Source: Alteromonas marina (lineage in GTDB: Bacteria > Pseudomonadota > Gammaproteobacteria > Enterobacterales > Alteromonadaceae). Taken from it: 64,000 nt of DNA. Where the stretch lies: contig NZ_JWLW01000066.1 in assembly GCF_000808575.1 (NCBI RefSeq), forward strand, positions 427,247-491,246, given 5' to 3'. Below, in pieces: positions 17,365 to 26,251 of the stretch (position 1 is the first letter of the stretch; each line of letters begins with the position of its first letter). The position numbers and the translations under genes are program-made. The notes beneath the pieces are model-generated. The model ran no database searches and was not told the DNA's origin. It was given only the letters and a program-made list of their open reading frames with translations.

Positions 17365-18882
17365 TTAGAAGAAACCAAGTGGGTTGATGTCGTAGCTTAC
17401 CAATAGATTTTTTGTCTGCTGGTAGTGATCTAGCATCATCTTGTGGGTTTCGCGGCCAATGCCCGATTTCTTGTAGCCGCCAAACGCAGCGTGAGCTGGA
17501 TACAAGTGATAACAGTTCGTCCATACGCGACCTGCTTCAATCGCTCGACCCACGCGGAATGCTACATTCGCATCGCGGCTCCATACACCAGCGCCAAGTC
17601 CGAAGCTTGTATTATTGGCAATCTCAATCGCCTCTTCTTCGGTTTTGAAGGTTTGAACAGCGATTACCGGACCAAAAATCTCTTCCTGGAACACACGCAT
17701 ATGGTTTTCACCCTTCAAGATAGTCGGCTGAATGTAGTAGCCTCCATCAAAGCCAGGTAGCTGCTCTTTCTCACCACCAGTGACAACCTGAGCCCCTTCT
17801 GACTTACCGATATCGATGTATTTAAGGATCTTTTCGAACTGCTCATTAGATGCCTGTGCGCCTACCATGGTGTCTGTGTCTAGTGGGTTACCACGTTTGA
17901 TCTTCTGAATTTTTTCCAACACTTTTTCCATGAATGCATCATAGATGTCCTCGTGAATAATCGCTCGAGAAGGACACGTACACACTTCACCTTGGTTGAA
18001 GTAGCCAAGCACTAAACCTTCCGCACACTTATCAATAAATTCAGGCTCGTGATTCATGATGTCTGGGAAGAATAAGTTTGGCGACTTGCCGCCAAGCTCA
18101 ACGGTAGATGGAATAAGGTTTTCAGCAGCACAGCGAAGGATATGTCCGCCAACAGGTGTAGAGCCAGTAAATGCAATTTTTGCGATTCTTGTGCTTGTTG
18201 CAAGAGCCTGTCCGGCTTCTGCCCCGAACCCGTTAACGATGTTTAGTACACCCGGTGGTAGTAAGTCTTGGATTAGTTCTGCGAACAATAAGATAGATAC
18301 TGGCGTTTGTTCTGCTGGCTTTAGCACCACTACGTTACCGGTAACAAGTGCTGGCGCAAGTTTCCACGCAGCCATAAGTAGCGGGAAGTTCCAAGGGATA
18401 ATTTGCCCAACTACACCATAAGGTTCATGGAAATGATACGCCACCGTGTTTTTATCAATTTCACCGATGGTGCCTTCTTGGCTTCGAATACAGCCTGCGT
18501 AATAACGGAAGTGGTCTGCGCACAGCGGAATGTCTGCATTAAGCGTTTCGCGAACGGCTTTACCATTGTCCCATGTTTCCGCAACGGCAAGTAGCTCTAG
18601 GTTTTCTTCAATGCGATCGGCAATTTTCAGAAGAATGTTAGAACGCTCAGCTACTGACGTATCTGCCCAGCCCTTTTTCGCAGCGTGAGCGGCATCTAAC
18701 GCAAGCTCAATGTCTTCAGATGTTGAGCGTGGGATTTGTGCGATGTCGCTGCCGTCTACTGGAGATGTTGCGGTGAAGTACTCACCTTTAACCGGTGCTA
18801 CCCATTCGCCATTGATAAAATTACCGTAGCTTTCTTTGAAGCTTACGACCGAACCTTCACTACCTGGCTTTGCATAAATCAT
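17365..18882 (-). CDS. exaC: NAD-dependent acetaldehyde/aldehyde dehydrogenase, ExaC-like
   Basis: The 505-residue protein is an aldehyde dehydrogenase strongly resembling ExaC/AldB: N-terminus [49 protein letters not shown] (catalytic Glu region), [12 protein letters not shown] (catalytic Cys) and the C-terminus [13 protein letters not shown]. In P. aeruginosa ExaC oxidises acetaldehyde from the PQQ ethanol dehydrogenase to acetate. It heads a four-gene operon and has the palindrome TCCTACTTTAGGAGGG about 115-130 bases upstream. A 6-bp inverted repeat lies in its leader. Confidence 0.93.
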   Translation of the reverse strand: MIYAKPGSEGSVVSFKESYGNFINGEWVAPVKGEYFTATSPVDGSDIAQIPRSTSEDIELALDAAHAAKKGWADTSVAERSNILLKIADRIEENLELLAVAETWDNGKAVRETLNADIPLCADHFRYYAGCIRSQEGTIGEIDKNTVAYHFHEPYGVVGQIIPWNFPLLMAAWKLAPALVTGNVVVLKPAEQTPVSILLFAELIQDLLPPGVLNIVNGFGAEAGQALATSTRIAKIAFTGSTPVGGHILRCAAENLIPSTVELGGKSPNLFFPDIMNHEPEFIDKCAEGLVLGYFNQGEVCTCPSRAIIHEDIYDAFMEKVLEKIQKIKRGNPLDTDTMVGAQASNEQFEKILKYIDIGKSEGAQVVTGGEKEQLPGFDGGYYIQPTILKGENHMRVFQEEIFGPVIAVQTFKTEEEAIEIANNTSFGLGAGVWSRDANVAFRVGRAIEAGRVWTNCYHLYPAHAAFGGYKKSGIGRETHKMMLDHYQQTKNLLVSYDINPLGFF

Positions 18883-18905
18883 AAGAAGTACCTTTTGATA
18901 ACTTT

Positions 18906-18920
18906 GCGCGTACCACGCGC
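18906..18920 (-). other. Inverted repeat in the aldehyde dehydrogenase leader
   Basis: GCGCGT-ACC-ACGCGC is a perfect 6+3+6 inverted repeat 24 bases upstream of the start codon, just before the ribosome binding site (AAAAGGTACTTCTT). It may be an RNA hairpin affecting translation or a protein site; which one cannot be told from the sequence. Confidence 0.4.
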
Positions 18921-18997
18921 ACTAACTTGGTTTGTTGTGTAGTTTGATAATGGTACTTTTACGTTGTACCTACCATGATGCGATAGACCGATTTGAC

Positions 18998-19013
18998 TCC
19001 TACTTTAGGAGGG
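18998..19013 (-). promoter_or_regulatory. Operator candidate upstream of the aldehyde dehydrogenase gene
   Basis: On the + strand this reads TCCTACTTTAGGAGGG, matching the pqqA palindrome at 13 of 16 positions. It lies in the 142-base gap between the dehydrogenase start and the regulator gene end. A -10 hexamer at the 39-base spacing seen for pqqA is not clear here, so activation geometry may differ. Confidence 0.5.
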
Positions 19014-19024
19014 GAAACCTATGG

Positions 19025-19702
19025 CTACTTCTCACTCTTCTCGACAAAAGACACCGATTGAGACGCTGAAAACTCTGCATCACCGATATAACCGTGTTTA
19101 GCCGCAATGGCTGAAAATTGGGAGGGCACCGCGTCAAGCTTTCGCTTAATGACGGTAAGTGCGTTAGAAACAGTCTTAGCCGATAGGCCCAACTCATCAG
19201 CAATATCGAAGCGGGATTTATTCATCGCTATCGCAATAAATATCTCGAACTCACGTTTTGTTAATTTGGCAGCAATGTCCACGTTAGTATCGAGAAGTTG
19301 ATTGGCTAAATTTACCGCGAGGCCTCGCTCAATATACTTTTGCCCTTTTGCGACGACCTTAATTGCCGAGATCAATATTTCAGGCGAACTACTTTTACTG
19401 ATGTACCCCATAGCACCGGTCTGCATGGCGCGGTGCAATATGACGCTGTCTTCGAACATACTGAAAAAGATAATTTTTAAATCTGGATGTCGCTTCAAAA
19501 AAATCTTGGCTAAAACAAGGCCACTTTCATTTGAAAGGTTTATGTCGAGGATTAAGATCTCAATGTCACTACTGGCTAATAAACGATGGGTTTGTGCACC
19601 GTTTTCAGCATCAAAAATACGGCAGTCGGGCATCATCGCATTGAGTAATGCTTTGTATCCTTCACGCACCACAGCGTGGTCGTCGACAATTAGAATATTC
19701 AT
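19025..19702 (-). CDS. LuxR-family response regulator, EraR/PedR2-like by context
   Basis: The 225-residue protein has a receiver domain (IVDDHAVVREGYKALL, phospho-acceptor Asp in ILILDINLSNESG, Lys in GYISKSSS) and a C-terminal LuxR-type helix-turn-helix (AAKLTKREFEIFIAIAMNKS and DIADELGLSAKTVSNAL). Its ATG overlaps the kinase stop by four bases (ATGA), marking it as the cognate regulator. By place next to exaC it corresponds to ExaE/EraR in P. aeruginosa or PedR2 in P. putida. That assignment is positional. Confidence 0.85.
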   Translation of the reverse strand: MNILIVDDHAVVREGYKALLNAMMPDCRIFDAENGAQTHRLLASSDIEILILDINLSNESGLVLAKIFLKRHPDLKIIFFSMFEDSVILHRAMQTGAMGYISKSSSPEILISAIKVVAKGQKYIERGLAVNLANQLLDTNVDIAAKLTKREFEIFIAIAMNKSRFDIADELGLSAKTVSNALTVIKRKLDAVPSQFSAIAAKHGYIGDAEFSASQSVSFVEKSEK

Positions 19703-20958
19703 GCGACGTTAGCGCCCATAAGAGGAGGCATTTTTTTAAGGGTAAGGGACAGCGATACAGCAACGCCGCCATCATCGGGTGACGTCACACTGCAATTTGC
19801 TCCTATACAACGCGCTCGGCTGCGCATTGATGACATGCCAATGTTTTCCACGATGTGATTTCCCAGCCCCCTGCCGTTGTCTTTGACCATCACAGAGACC
19901 CGGTGAGTATCGCCATAAATTTGAATGCAAACTTTAGTGGCTTTTGCATGCTTAATCACGTTGTTAATGGCTTCTTGAGCAAACCGATAAAGGTGAATAT
20001 CTCGCTCATTATCTTCTTGATAGCGCTTTAGATTAATTGACACGTCCCACTGCGTATCGGGCTGCGCCACTTCTTGTTCGTACACCAGTCTCTCAAGCGA
20101 CGATTGCAAAGGTACTTTGTCTAGTATCAGGGGGTGAAGGTGAGCTGTAAGCTTTCTAATTGCATCACTTATTTGATGTGACATCACTTGAACTTTCTGC
20201 GCCGACAGTTCAACAACCGAGCGCTCTTTTGCGTTAACCAAAATATAGGCGTGGGCTTTAATCGTTGTCAGTAACTGCCCCACGTTATCGTGAAGCTCTC
20301 TGGCAAGGTAATTACGCTCTTGCTCTTGAAGAAGCGCTAATTGCTTATCTATTTTGATGAGCTGCTTTTCTTTTGATTTAAGCGCATTTTGCAGGTGCTT
20401 AAACTGGTCTAATACCCTATTCATTTCGGTAATATCTGAATGTGGCAGGGGCTGTGATTCCTTGCCTTCTCGTAGCTCAGATAACGCGTCAGCGAGCTGA
20501 TTTAGCGGCACTAACCTTTGCTTAACCGCCACTTTTAACGTAAACAACAGCAAAACGAATGTTGCGAAAAACAGTCCCGCCACCAAGGCAAAAAAAGTGA
20601 GGTTTTGCGTGAGTTCTGTAGCTTTGAAAGGCGTCACTATAAGATACTGGTTTTCCTGAATAGGGATAATAACTGGCGTCAGTGCAGTTCCTTCGGATTT
20701 AGAATACGCTGAAGCGTAGTCTGCCTGAAGACGGCCCGTGAAATAGTGAGCAGATAAGTGAGGACTAGGCTCTACAATCGCTTCGATATCAGCAACAGGG
20801 ATATTGAGGTTGACCATTTCTCGCACTTGATTAAGCGCGCCCGTCATCTCTTCCTCAATGTTATCTTGTATATGGAAGTAGACCAGACAGGTAAAAACCA
20901 AAAAGCAGCCAATGAATACGGCCACTATAGCTGTAGATATTTTCGTAAAACCTGACAT
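19699..20958 (-). CDS. HisKA_3-type membrane sensor kinase, EraS/PedS2-like by context
   Basis: This 419-residue kinase has two membrane helices (about residues 7-29 and 120-145) around a periplasmic domain of about 90 residues, a HAMP-like segment (about 150-200), a HisKA_3 phospho-acceptor region (His near 219 in ARELHDNVGQLL) and an HATPase domain (RFAQEAINNVIKHAKAT, VKDNGRGLG). This is the NarX/DegS class that phosphorylates LuxR-type regulators. A large palindrome containing the TCCTACC-GGTAGGA core lies upstream (21035-21064). The signal sensed is unknown; PedS2 of P. putida senses lanthanides, so this is worth testing. Confidence 0.87.
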   Translation of the reverse strand: MSGFTKISTAIVAVFIGCFLVFTCLVYFHIQDNIEEEMTGALNQVREMVNLNIPVADIEAIVEPSPHLSAHYFTGRLQADYASAYSKSEGTALTPVIIPIQENQYLIVTPFKATELTQNLTFFALVAGLFFATFVLLLFTLKVAVKQRLVPLNQLADALSELREGKESQPLPHSDITEMNRVLDQFKHLQNALKSKEKQLIKIDKQLALLQEQERNYLARELHDNVGQLLTTIKAHAYILVNAKERSVVELSAQKVQVMSHQISDAIRKLTAHLHPLILDKVPLQSSLERLVYEQEVAQPDTQWDVSINLKRYQEDNERDIHLYRFAQEAINNVIKHAKATKVCIQIYGDTHRVSVMVKDNGRGLGNHIVENIGMSSMRSRARCIGANCSVTSPDDGGVAVSLSLTLKKMPPLMGANVA

Positions 20959-21034
20959 AACCGCCCCTGCAAGCCTTTTATTACAGGGTTATGCTATACA
21001 GGCTGTGTTAAAAAGCACATCCTGCAATAGGGGC

Positions 21035-21064
21035 GAATTCATCCTACCAAGGTAGGATGAATTC
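21035..21064. promoter_or_regulatory. 30-bp palindrome upstream of the kinase/regulator operon
   Basis: Perfect 14-base arms GAATTCATCCTACC / GGTAGGATGAATTC flank a two-base centre AA. The 16-base core TCCTACCAAGGTAGGA has the same TCCTMC-N4-GKAGGA form as the sites before pqqA, the TonB receptor and the aldehyde dehydrogenase. It lies about 77-106 bases before the kinase start. There is no T-run on either side, so an operator is more likely than a terminator. Confidence 0.55.
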
Positions 21065-21138
21065 TGTTTTGAGCGATGTTTTATTTGGTAAGAGCTTAGA
21101 CAGTTTACACTTATCGGTAAGCCTGTTTCTCTGTACTA

Positions 21139-22455
21139 CTAGCTTCCCAGTCGACTGCTGAATTGGCCTACTGCATCAACGACTTCTTTTGCACCGTCTT
21201 GAATTTGTTCGATAACTTCACCCGCCTCTCTGGCGTAATTGAGCCCTGATTGCGCTTTTTCATCGCCTTCATTAACCAAATTTACTGCGTCGGTGGCCAA
21301 TGTCTGGTTGTGTTTAACCACATTGATGATTTCTTCTGTGGCTTCGGTTGTACGCGATGCTAACTGACGCACCTCGTCAGCAACTACAGCGAAACCTCGT
21401 CCCTGATCGCCAGCACGTGCTGCCTCAATCGCAGCATTTAGAGCAAGTAGGTTGGTTTGTTCAGCTATGGCACTGATACTTCCGATAATGGTGGCAATCT
21501 GCTGAGACTGGGCATCTAACGCATTGATCCCCTCTTTTGCCCTATCCATTTGCTGCGACAGGGAAGACATCTCAGAAAGCAGTTCACTAATGACTTCTTT
21601 GCCTCGCGACGCAATTTGATCCGTGGTATTAGAGGAGCGATAGGCGATATCAGCCGCGCTGGATACGGCGCTTTCTCGCGCCACCTGCTCGGTAATATCA
21701 GTAGCCAATTTAACTACTTTATACATGCGCCCGTGAGAGTCACAAATAGGGTTGTATGTGGCTTCAAGCCAAATAGAATTACCATGTGCGTCGAAGCGTT
21801 CAAACCTTCCTGCTACAAACTCGCCTTGAGCGAGTCGCTCCCAAAACGTTTTATATTCTCGTGAGTTCGCATACTCAGTGTCACAGAAAATTCTATGATG
21901 CTGACCTTTAATGTCGTTAAGGCTGTACTTAACCGTTTTCAGAAAAGCTTCGTTTGCGTCTTGAATATTGCCGTTCAAGTCAAATTCTATCGCTGCATTT
22001 GACTTGTGTAACGCGGCCACTAAATCTTCGTGTTCTTTCGACTTAGCAATGGTTCGCGTAAGGTCATTCAGGTTTACCGAGAATTTATAAATATTGCCGT
22101 TAATATCAAAAATCGGCTCAACTACGCCCCTCAGCCACGCTTCCTCGCCGTTTTCACGGACAAACTCAATTGCTCCCCAGTAATGAACGCGCTGTTCAAT
22201 AGAATGTTTTAGCTTCTTAAAGTGTGGCGTGTTTCTGGCAATCTCGGGAACAAATTCAAAAAAGCGTTGGCCTCTCACTTGAGACAGTGAGTAACCAAGC
22301 TCTCTTTGAAACATCTCATTGACATCGTCAATTTCGCCGCGTTCGTTGAGACGAAGAAAGATCATGTCTTCGCGCAAGCCATCTCGCACTTGCTTGAGTA
22401 TATGTAGTTCCTCTTTAAGTGCTTCGTTTTCTTTAACTAGGTGTTTGTTAAACAT
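21139..22455 (-). CDS. Soluble PAS-PAS methyl-accepting chemotaxis protein
   Basis: This 438-residue protein has no membrane segment. It has an N-terminal coiled coil, two PAS domains with PAC motifs (about residues 30-140 and 145-260) and a chemoreceptor signalling domain whose conserved tip reads [20 protein letters not shown] and [18 protein letters not shown]. It is thus an Aer-like cytoplasmic sensor, probably reporting redox or oxygen state to CheA/CheW. The C-terminal part of the coiled coil is short and no CheR-tethering pentapeptide is present. It is a single-gene unit upstream of the alcohol-oxidation sensor pair. Confidence 0.88.
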   Translation of the reverse strand: MFNKHLVKENEALKEELHILKQVRDGLREDMIFLRLNERGEIDDVNEMFQRELGYSLSQVRGQRFFEFVPEIARNTPHFKKLKHSIEQRVHYWGAIEFVRENGEEAWLRGVVEPIFDINGNIYKFSVNLNDLTRTIAKSKEHEDLVAALHKSNAAIEFDLNGNIQDANEAFLKTVKYSLNDIKGQHHRIFCDTEYANSREYKTFWERLAQGEFVAGRFERFDAHGNSIWLEATYNPICDSHGRMYKVVKLATDITEQVARESAVSSAADIAYRSSNTTDQIASRGKEVISELLSEMSSLSQQMDRAKEGINALDAQSQQIATIIGSISAIAEQTNLLALNAAIEAARAGDQGRGFAVVADEVRQLASRTTEATEEIINVVKHNQTLATDAVNLVNEGDEKAQSGLNYAREAGEVIEQIQDGAKEVVDAVGQFSSRLGS

Positions 22456-22728
22456 GAACGCTTCCCTGACAAAATTTTGAGGTAATAAGACGCTTATCGA
22501 CTAAACTGTCGTTTTTCTTAGTAAATTTACAATTCTATTTGAAAAATTACTTGGATATAAACTTAGCTTCGTTTGGTTTGCTGACTTAAGCACTTTGCCG
22601 CAGGATGATGTTACGAATAAACGGCTTTTGAATGCAGTAAACTTTTGTCTGTACTACTCCAACTCAGTATTAGACCTCACAGTTCAATAGTTTCAAACAA
22701 AACGGGATCTTTACTATATCGATTATTG

Positions 22729-23613
22729 CTAGTCAGTAAAACTTGTTTGATAACGCGCTACGTTTTCAATTAGCCAGTGTGTAAATGCTTGGAAACGAGC
22801 TTGAGAATGCGTTTCTTTGTGCGTAGCCAACCAGAACGTGCGTTTGATGTGAATCTCGTTTTCAATCAGCCGAACCAAGCCTGGTTGTTTTTCAGCCATA
22901 AACTTGGGCAAAATTCCTACGCCAGCACCATTAATAAGCATTTGATATTGCGCATTAATGCTGGTGCTGCGCAGCGCGCTTAACTGTGACAGTGCCGTTT
23001 CCTCAATGAACTTCAATTGAGGCGCATACACTAAATCGGGAACATAACTCACTAAATTGAATGAGGTAAGGTCTCGCAATGTTTGCGGTTTTTTATCGTC
23101 GATAAGGGACTGGTGGGTATAAAGATAAAGGTTATAGTCAGTCAATTTTTGTGTAACCAGCAAGCCTTTACTGGGCTTTTCTAACAAGATAGCCATGTCG
23201 GCTTCTCGTTTGTTCAGGTTTAAAAAGCCGCTGGTTGCCACAAGCTCAATACTGATCCCCGGATACTGCTTCTTGAAGTCGGCCAGTAGAGGTGCCAAAA
23301 ACCAACTGCCAAAACCTTCAGAAACGCTAACTCTAATGGTGCCGGCCAAGTGGGAACGTTCATCGCCAAGCTCATTTTGCGCTTCTAAAAAATAATGCTC
23401 TGCTTTTTCGATGTAAGAAACAAGCTCACTACCGTGCGTAGTAAGCACATACCCTCTTTTAGTTAGCTCAAACAATTTACAATTTAGTGAGTCTTCCAGT
23501 TTTTTTACACGACGTACCAAGGTCGTAGGATCTACCTTTAAGCCTTTAGCTGCAATAGCTACACGACCATTCCTTGCCAAACCAAGAAACAAACGCATGT
23601 CGTCCCAATTCAC
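22729..23613 (-). CDS. LysR-family transcriptional regulator divergent from mmsAB
   Basis: The 294-residue protein has the LysR winged-helix N-terminus (MNWDDMRLFLGLARNGRVAIAAKGLKVD as a whole at residues 1-28, then TTLVRRVKKLEDSL) and a substrate-binding effector domain (from about residue 90). It is transcribed divergently from mmsA across a 98-base gap containing a 13-base palindrome. It is therefore the likely regulator of valine-degradation genes, possibly responding to a branched-chain intermediate such as 3-hydroxyisobutyrate. Confidence 0.88.
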   Translation of the reverse strand: MNWDDMRLFLGLARNGRVAIAAKGLKVDPTTLVRRVKKLEDSLNCKLFELTKRGYVLTTHGSELVSYIEKAEHYFLEAQNELGDERSHLAGTIRVSVSEGFGSWFLAPLLADFKKQYPGISIELVATSGFLNLNKREADMAILLEKPSKGLLVTQKLTDYNLYLYTHQSLIDDKKPQTLRDLTSFNLVSYVPDLVYAPQLKFIEETALSQLSALRSTSINAQYQMLINGAGVGILPKFMAEKQPGLVRLIENEIHIKRTFWLATHKETHSQARFQAFTHWLIENVARYQTSFTD

Positions 23614-23639
23614 ATCAACACCTGCATTTTTACAGCATC

Positions 23640-23652
23640 ATACTGCAAGTAT
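23640..23652. promoter_or_regulatory. LysR-type operator candidate between lysR and mmsA
   Basis: ATACT-GCA-AGTAT is a perfect 13-base palindrome midway in the divergent gap, the expected place for the autoregulatory LysR site. It is short, so chance occurrence is possible. Confidence 0.4.
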
Positions 23653-23711
23653 ATGTATTGCCTTTGCAAACACAAGGTTTCAATATTGTTAAAAATTACA
23701 GGAGCTATGTC

Positions 23712-25211
23712 ATGAGAAAGATTGTTCACTTTATTGCAGGTAAAGATTTTGAGGATAGCAGCGAAAATACCGCGTCGGTATTTGCGCCTAACACAGGTGA
23801 AGTACAGGCTGAAGTCAGCTTGGCTAACACTTCAACTTTGGCCTATGCAATTGAAACAGCCCAAGCTGCACAGGTTGAGTGGGCAGCAACAAATCCTCAA
23901 CGACGCGCTCGTGTAATGTTCAAGTTTAAAGAGCTAGTTGAAGCAAACCGCGATCGCCTAGCGGCATTATTATCAAGCGAGCACGGTAAAGTGTTGGTTG
24001 ATGCACAAGGTGATATTCAGCGCGGTCTTGAAGTGATTGAATTTGCCTGTGGTATTCCTCATGCGCAAAAAGGTGAATATACCGAAGGCGCAGGCCCAGG
24101 AATCGATGTGTACTCCATGCGCCAAGCACTTGGTGTAGTGGCAGGTATTACGCCATTTAACTTCCCGGCCATGATCCCAATGTGGATGTTCGGTGTGGCA
24201 ATTGCCTGCGGTAACGCGTTCATTTTAAAGCCATCAGAGCGCGATCCGTCAGTACCTGTTGAACTGGCAAAGCTTATGATTGAAGCAGGCCTTCCTGCAG
24301 GTGTACTTAACGTTGTACACGGTAACAAAGAAGTGGTTGATGGTATTTTAGATCATCAAACTATTAAAGCGGTGAGCTTTGTAGGCTCTTCTGACATCGC
24401 TAACTACGTGTACGAGCGTGGCGCTCGTGCAGGTAAGCGCGTTCAAGCCATGGGCGGCGCGAAAAACCATGGCATCGTAATGCCTGATGCAGATCTAGAT
24501 CAGGTGGTAACCGACTTAGTAGGTGCTGCGTACGGCAGTGCCGGTGAACGCTGTATGGCGCTACCGGTTGTCGTCCCAGTGGGCGATGAAACTGCTGAGA
24601 AACTGAAAGCCAAGCTTATTCCGGCGATTAAAGACATTATGGTAAGTCATAGTGAAGATCCTAAAGCGCACTATGGGCCTGTGGTTACTGCTGCTCACAA
24701 AGAGCGCGTTGAAGGCTATATCGACCTTTGCATAAAAGAAGGTGCTGAGCTTGTTTACGACGGTAGAACCAGTCAGATCCCAGACGACAGTCAGGGCTAC
24801 TTCATCGGCCCAACCTTCTTCGACCACGTGACTAAAGACATGCGCTCATACCAAGAAGAGATTTTCGGTCCAGTACTGCAAATGGTACGCGCGAAAGATT
24901 TCAACGAAGCAGTTAACTTAGCAAGCGACCACCAATACGGTAATGGCGTTGCTATGTATACCCGTAATGGCCATGCAGCGCGCGAATTTGCTCAGCGTGT
25001 AAACGTAGGCATGGTGGGGATTAACGTGCCTATTCCTGTGCCAGTTGCCTACCATACGTTTGGGGGCTGGAAGCGCTCTGCATTTGGTGACACCAACCAG
25101 CACGGTATGGAAGGTGTGAAATTCTGGACCAAAGTTAAAACGATTACTCAGCGCTGGCCTGATGGCTCAGATACGAACGACAACGCCTTTGTTATTCCAA
25201 CCATGGGCTAA
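23712..25211 (+). CDS. mmsA: Methylmalonate-semialdehyde dehydrogenase (CoA-acylating)
   Basis: The 499-residue enzyme converts methylmalonate semialdehyde to propionyl-CoA in valine and thymine breakdown. It has the MmsA signatures GITPFNFPAMIPMWMFG, the catalytic Cys in GSAGERCMALPV (near residue 285) and GMVGINVPIPVPVAYHTFGG. I chose the ATG at 23712, preceded by AGGAG, giving MRKIVHFIAGK, the normal MmsA N-terminus; an in-frame start at 23574 would overlap the divergent lysR and is not supported. The next gene, mmsB, follows after 14 bases. Confidence 0.95.
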   Translation: MRKIVHFIAGKDFEDSSENTASVFAPNTGEVQAEVSLANTSTLAYAIETAQAAQVEWAATNPQRRARVMFKFKELVEANRDRLAALLSSEHGKVLVDAQGDIQRGLEVIEFACGIPHAQKGEYTEGAGPGIDVYSMRQALGVVAGITPFNFPAMIPMWMFGVAIACGNAFILKPSERDPSVPVELAKLMIEAGLPAGVLNVVHGNKEVVDGILDHQTIKAVSFVGSSDIANYVYERGARAGKRVQAMGGAKNHGIVMPDADLDQVVTDLVGAAYGSAGERCMALPVVVPVGDETAEKLKAKLIPAIKDIMVSHSEDPKAHYGPVVTAAHKERVEGYIDLCIKEGAELVYDGRTSQIPDDSQGYFIGPTFFDHVTKDMRSYQEEIFGPVLQMVRAKDFNEAVNLASDHQYGNGVAMYTRNGHAAREFAQRVNVGMVGINVPIPVPVAYHTFGGWKRSAFGDTNQHGMEGVKFWTKVKTITQRWPDGSDTNDNAFVIPTMG

Positions 25212-25225
25212 GCGAGGAGACTATT

Positions 25226-26101
25226 ATGACCACAGTTGCATTTATTGGCCTAGGTAATATGGGCTCAGGGATGGCAGATAATCTGGTTAAGAACGATTAC
25301 AACGTATTGGCTTTCGACTTAAGCGAAGCTGCGCTGGCCAAAGCCAAAGAAGCCGGCTGTACTATTGCACAAAGTACCGAGCAAGCTGCTGCTGAAGCTG
25401 ACATTGTTATTACAATGTTGCCTGCAGGCAAACACGTAAAAGATATCTATTCAAATCAGATCCTGTCTTCTGTGTGCGAAGGCACTTTGCTTATTGATTG
25501 CTCAACTATTGACGTAGAAACGGCGAAGAGTGTGTCGGAACTGGCAGAGAAAAAAGGCCTTAAAATGCTTGATGCGCCGGTTTCTGGTGGTGTTGCAGCA
25601 GCTGCGGGCGGCACCCTCACGTTTATGGTGGGTGGCGACGCTGAAGCGTTTGACAAAGCTCATGGTGTGCTTAGCGCAATGGGCAAAAAAATCGTCCATG
25701 CGGGCGGCCATGGTGCAGGGCAAGCAGCGAAGATTTGTAACAATATGTTACTTGGCGCAACCATGATTGCGACGTGTGAAAGCTTTCAACTGGCCAAAAA
25801 GCTTGGTTTAGACGCGCAAGTATTCTTTGATATTGCGTCTAATGCCTCGGGGCAGACATGGTCAATGACCACCTACTGCCCTGTGAAAGGTGTGGGGCCA
25901 CAAAGCCCTGCTGATAACGATTTTGCTGGCGGTTTCGCTTCGGCGCTTATGCTCAAAGACTTAGGCCTTGCCATGCAGGGCGCAAAGGGTGTAAATGCCC
26001 AAGTACCTATGGGTGAACTTGCTGCAAAGTGGTTTGAAATGCATTGTGAAGAAGGCAATGCAGGGATGGACTTCTCTTCAATAATCAACCGACTAGCATA
26101 A
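25226..26101 (+). CDS. mmsB: 3-hydroxyisobutyrate dehydrogenase
   Basis: The 291-residue protein has the N-terminal NAD-binding motif GLGNMGSGMADNL, the substrate-site segment DAPVSGGVAAAAGGTLTFMVGG and the catalytic Lys region GAGQAAKICNNMLLG. It oxidises 3-hydroxyisobutyrate to methylmalonate semialdehyde, the substrate of the upstream enzyme. The ribosome binding site is GCGAGGAGAC. The other valine-pathway genes usually found in mms operons are not in the window. Confidence 0.95.
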   Translation: MTTVAFIGLGNMGSGMADNLVKNDYNVLAFDLSEAALAKAKEAGCTIAQSTEQAAAEADIVITMLPAGKHVKDIYSNQILSSVCEGTLLIDCSTIDVETAKSVSELAEKKGLKMLDAPVSGGVAAAAGGTLTFMVGGDAEAFDKAHGVLSAMGKKIVHAGGHGAGQAAKICNNMLLGATMIATCESFQLAKKLGLDAQVFFDIASNASGQTWSMTTYCPVKGVGPQSPADNDFAGGFASALMLKDLGLAMQGAKGVNAQVPMGELAAKWFEMHCEEGNAGMDFSSIINRLA

Positions 26102-26159
26102 GAAAAAACCAACAGTTCTCCGACGGCTACTTTCCCTCAGAAGAGGTGGCCTTCTTACT

Positions 26160-26193
26160 GAGCGAGTAAAGGATTTTACTCGCTCTTTTTTAT
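26160..26193 (+). terminator. Terminator after mmsB
   Basis: A perfect 11-bp stem GAGCGAGTAAA / TTTACTCGCTC with a four-base loop is followed by six or more T residues. It lies between the convergent mmsB and dld genes. Confidence 0.9.
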
Positions 26194-26251
26194 TTTACCC
26201 AGGCAATGGTAACAATTATTTATAGCTTATCGCTTTTAATCAATCGGGCTT

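Noticed and set aside
23574..23711. Long start of mmsA
   Set aside because: It overlaps the lysR start and adds 46 non-conserved residues; the ATG at 23712 has AGGAG and the normal N-terminus.
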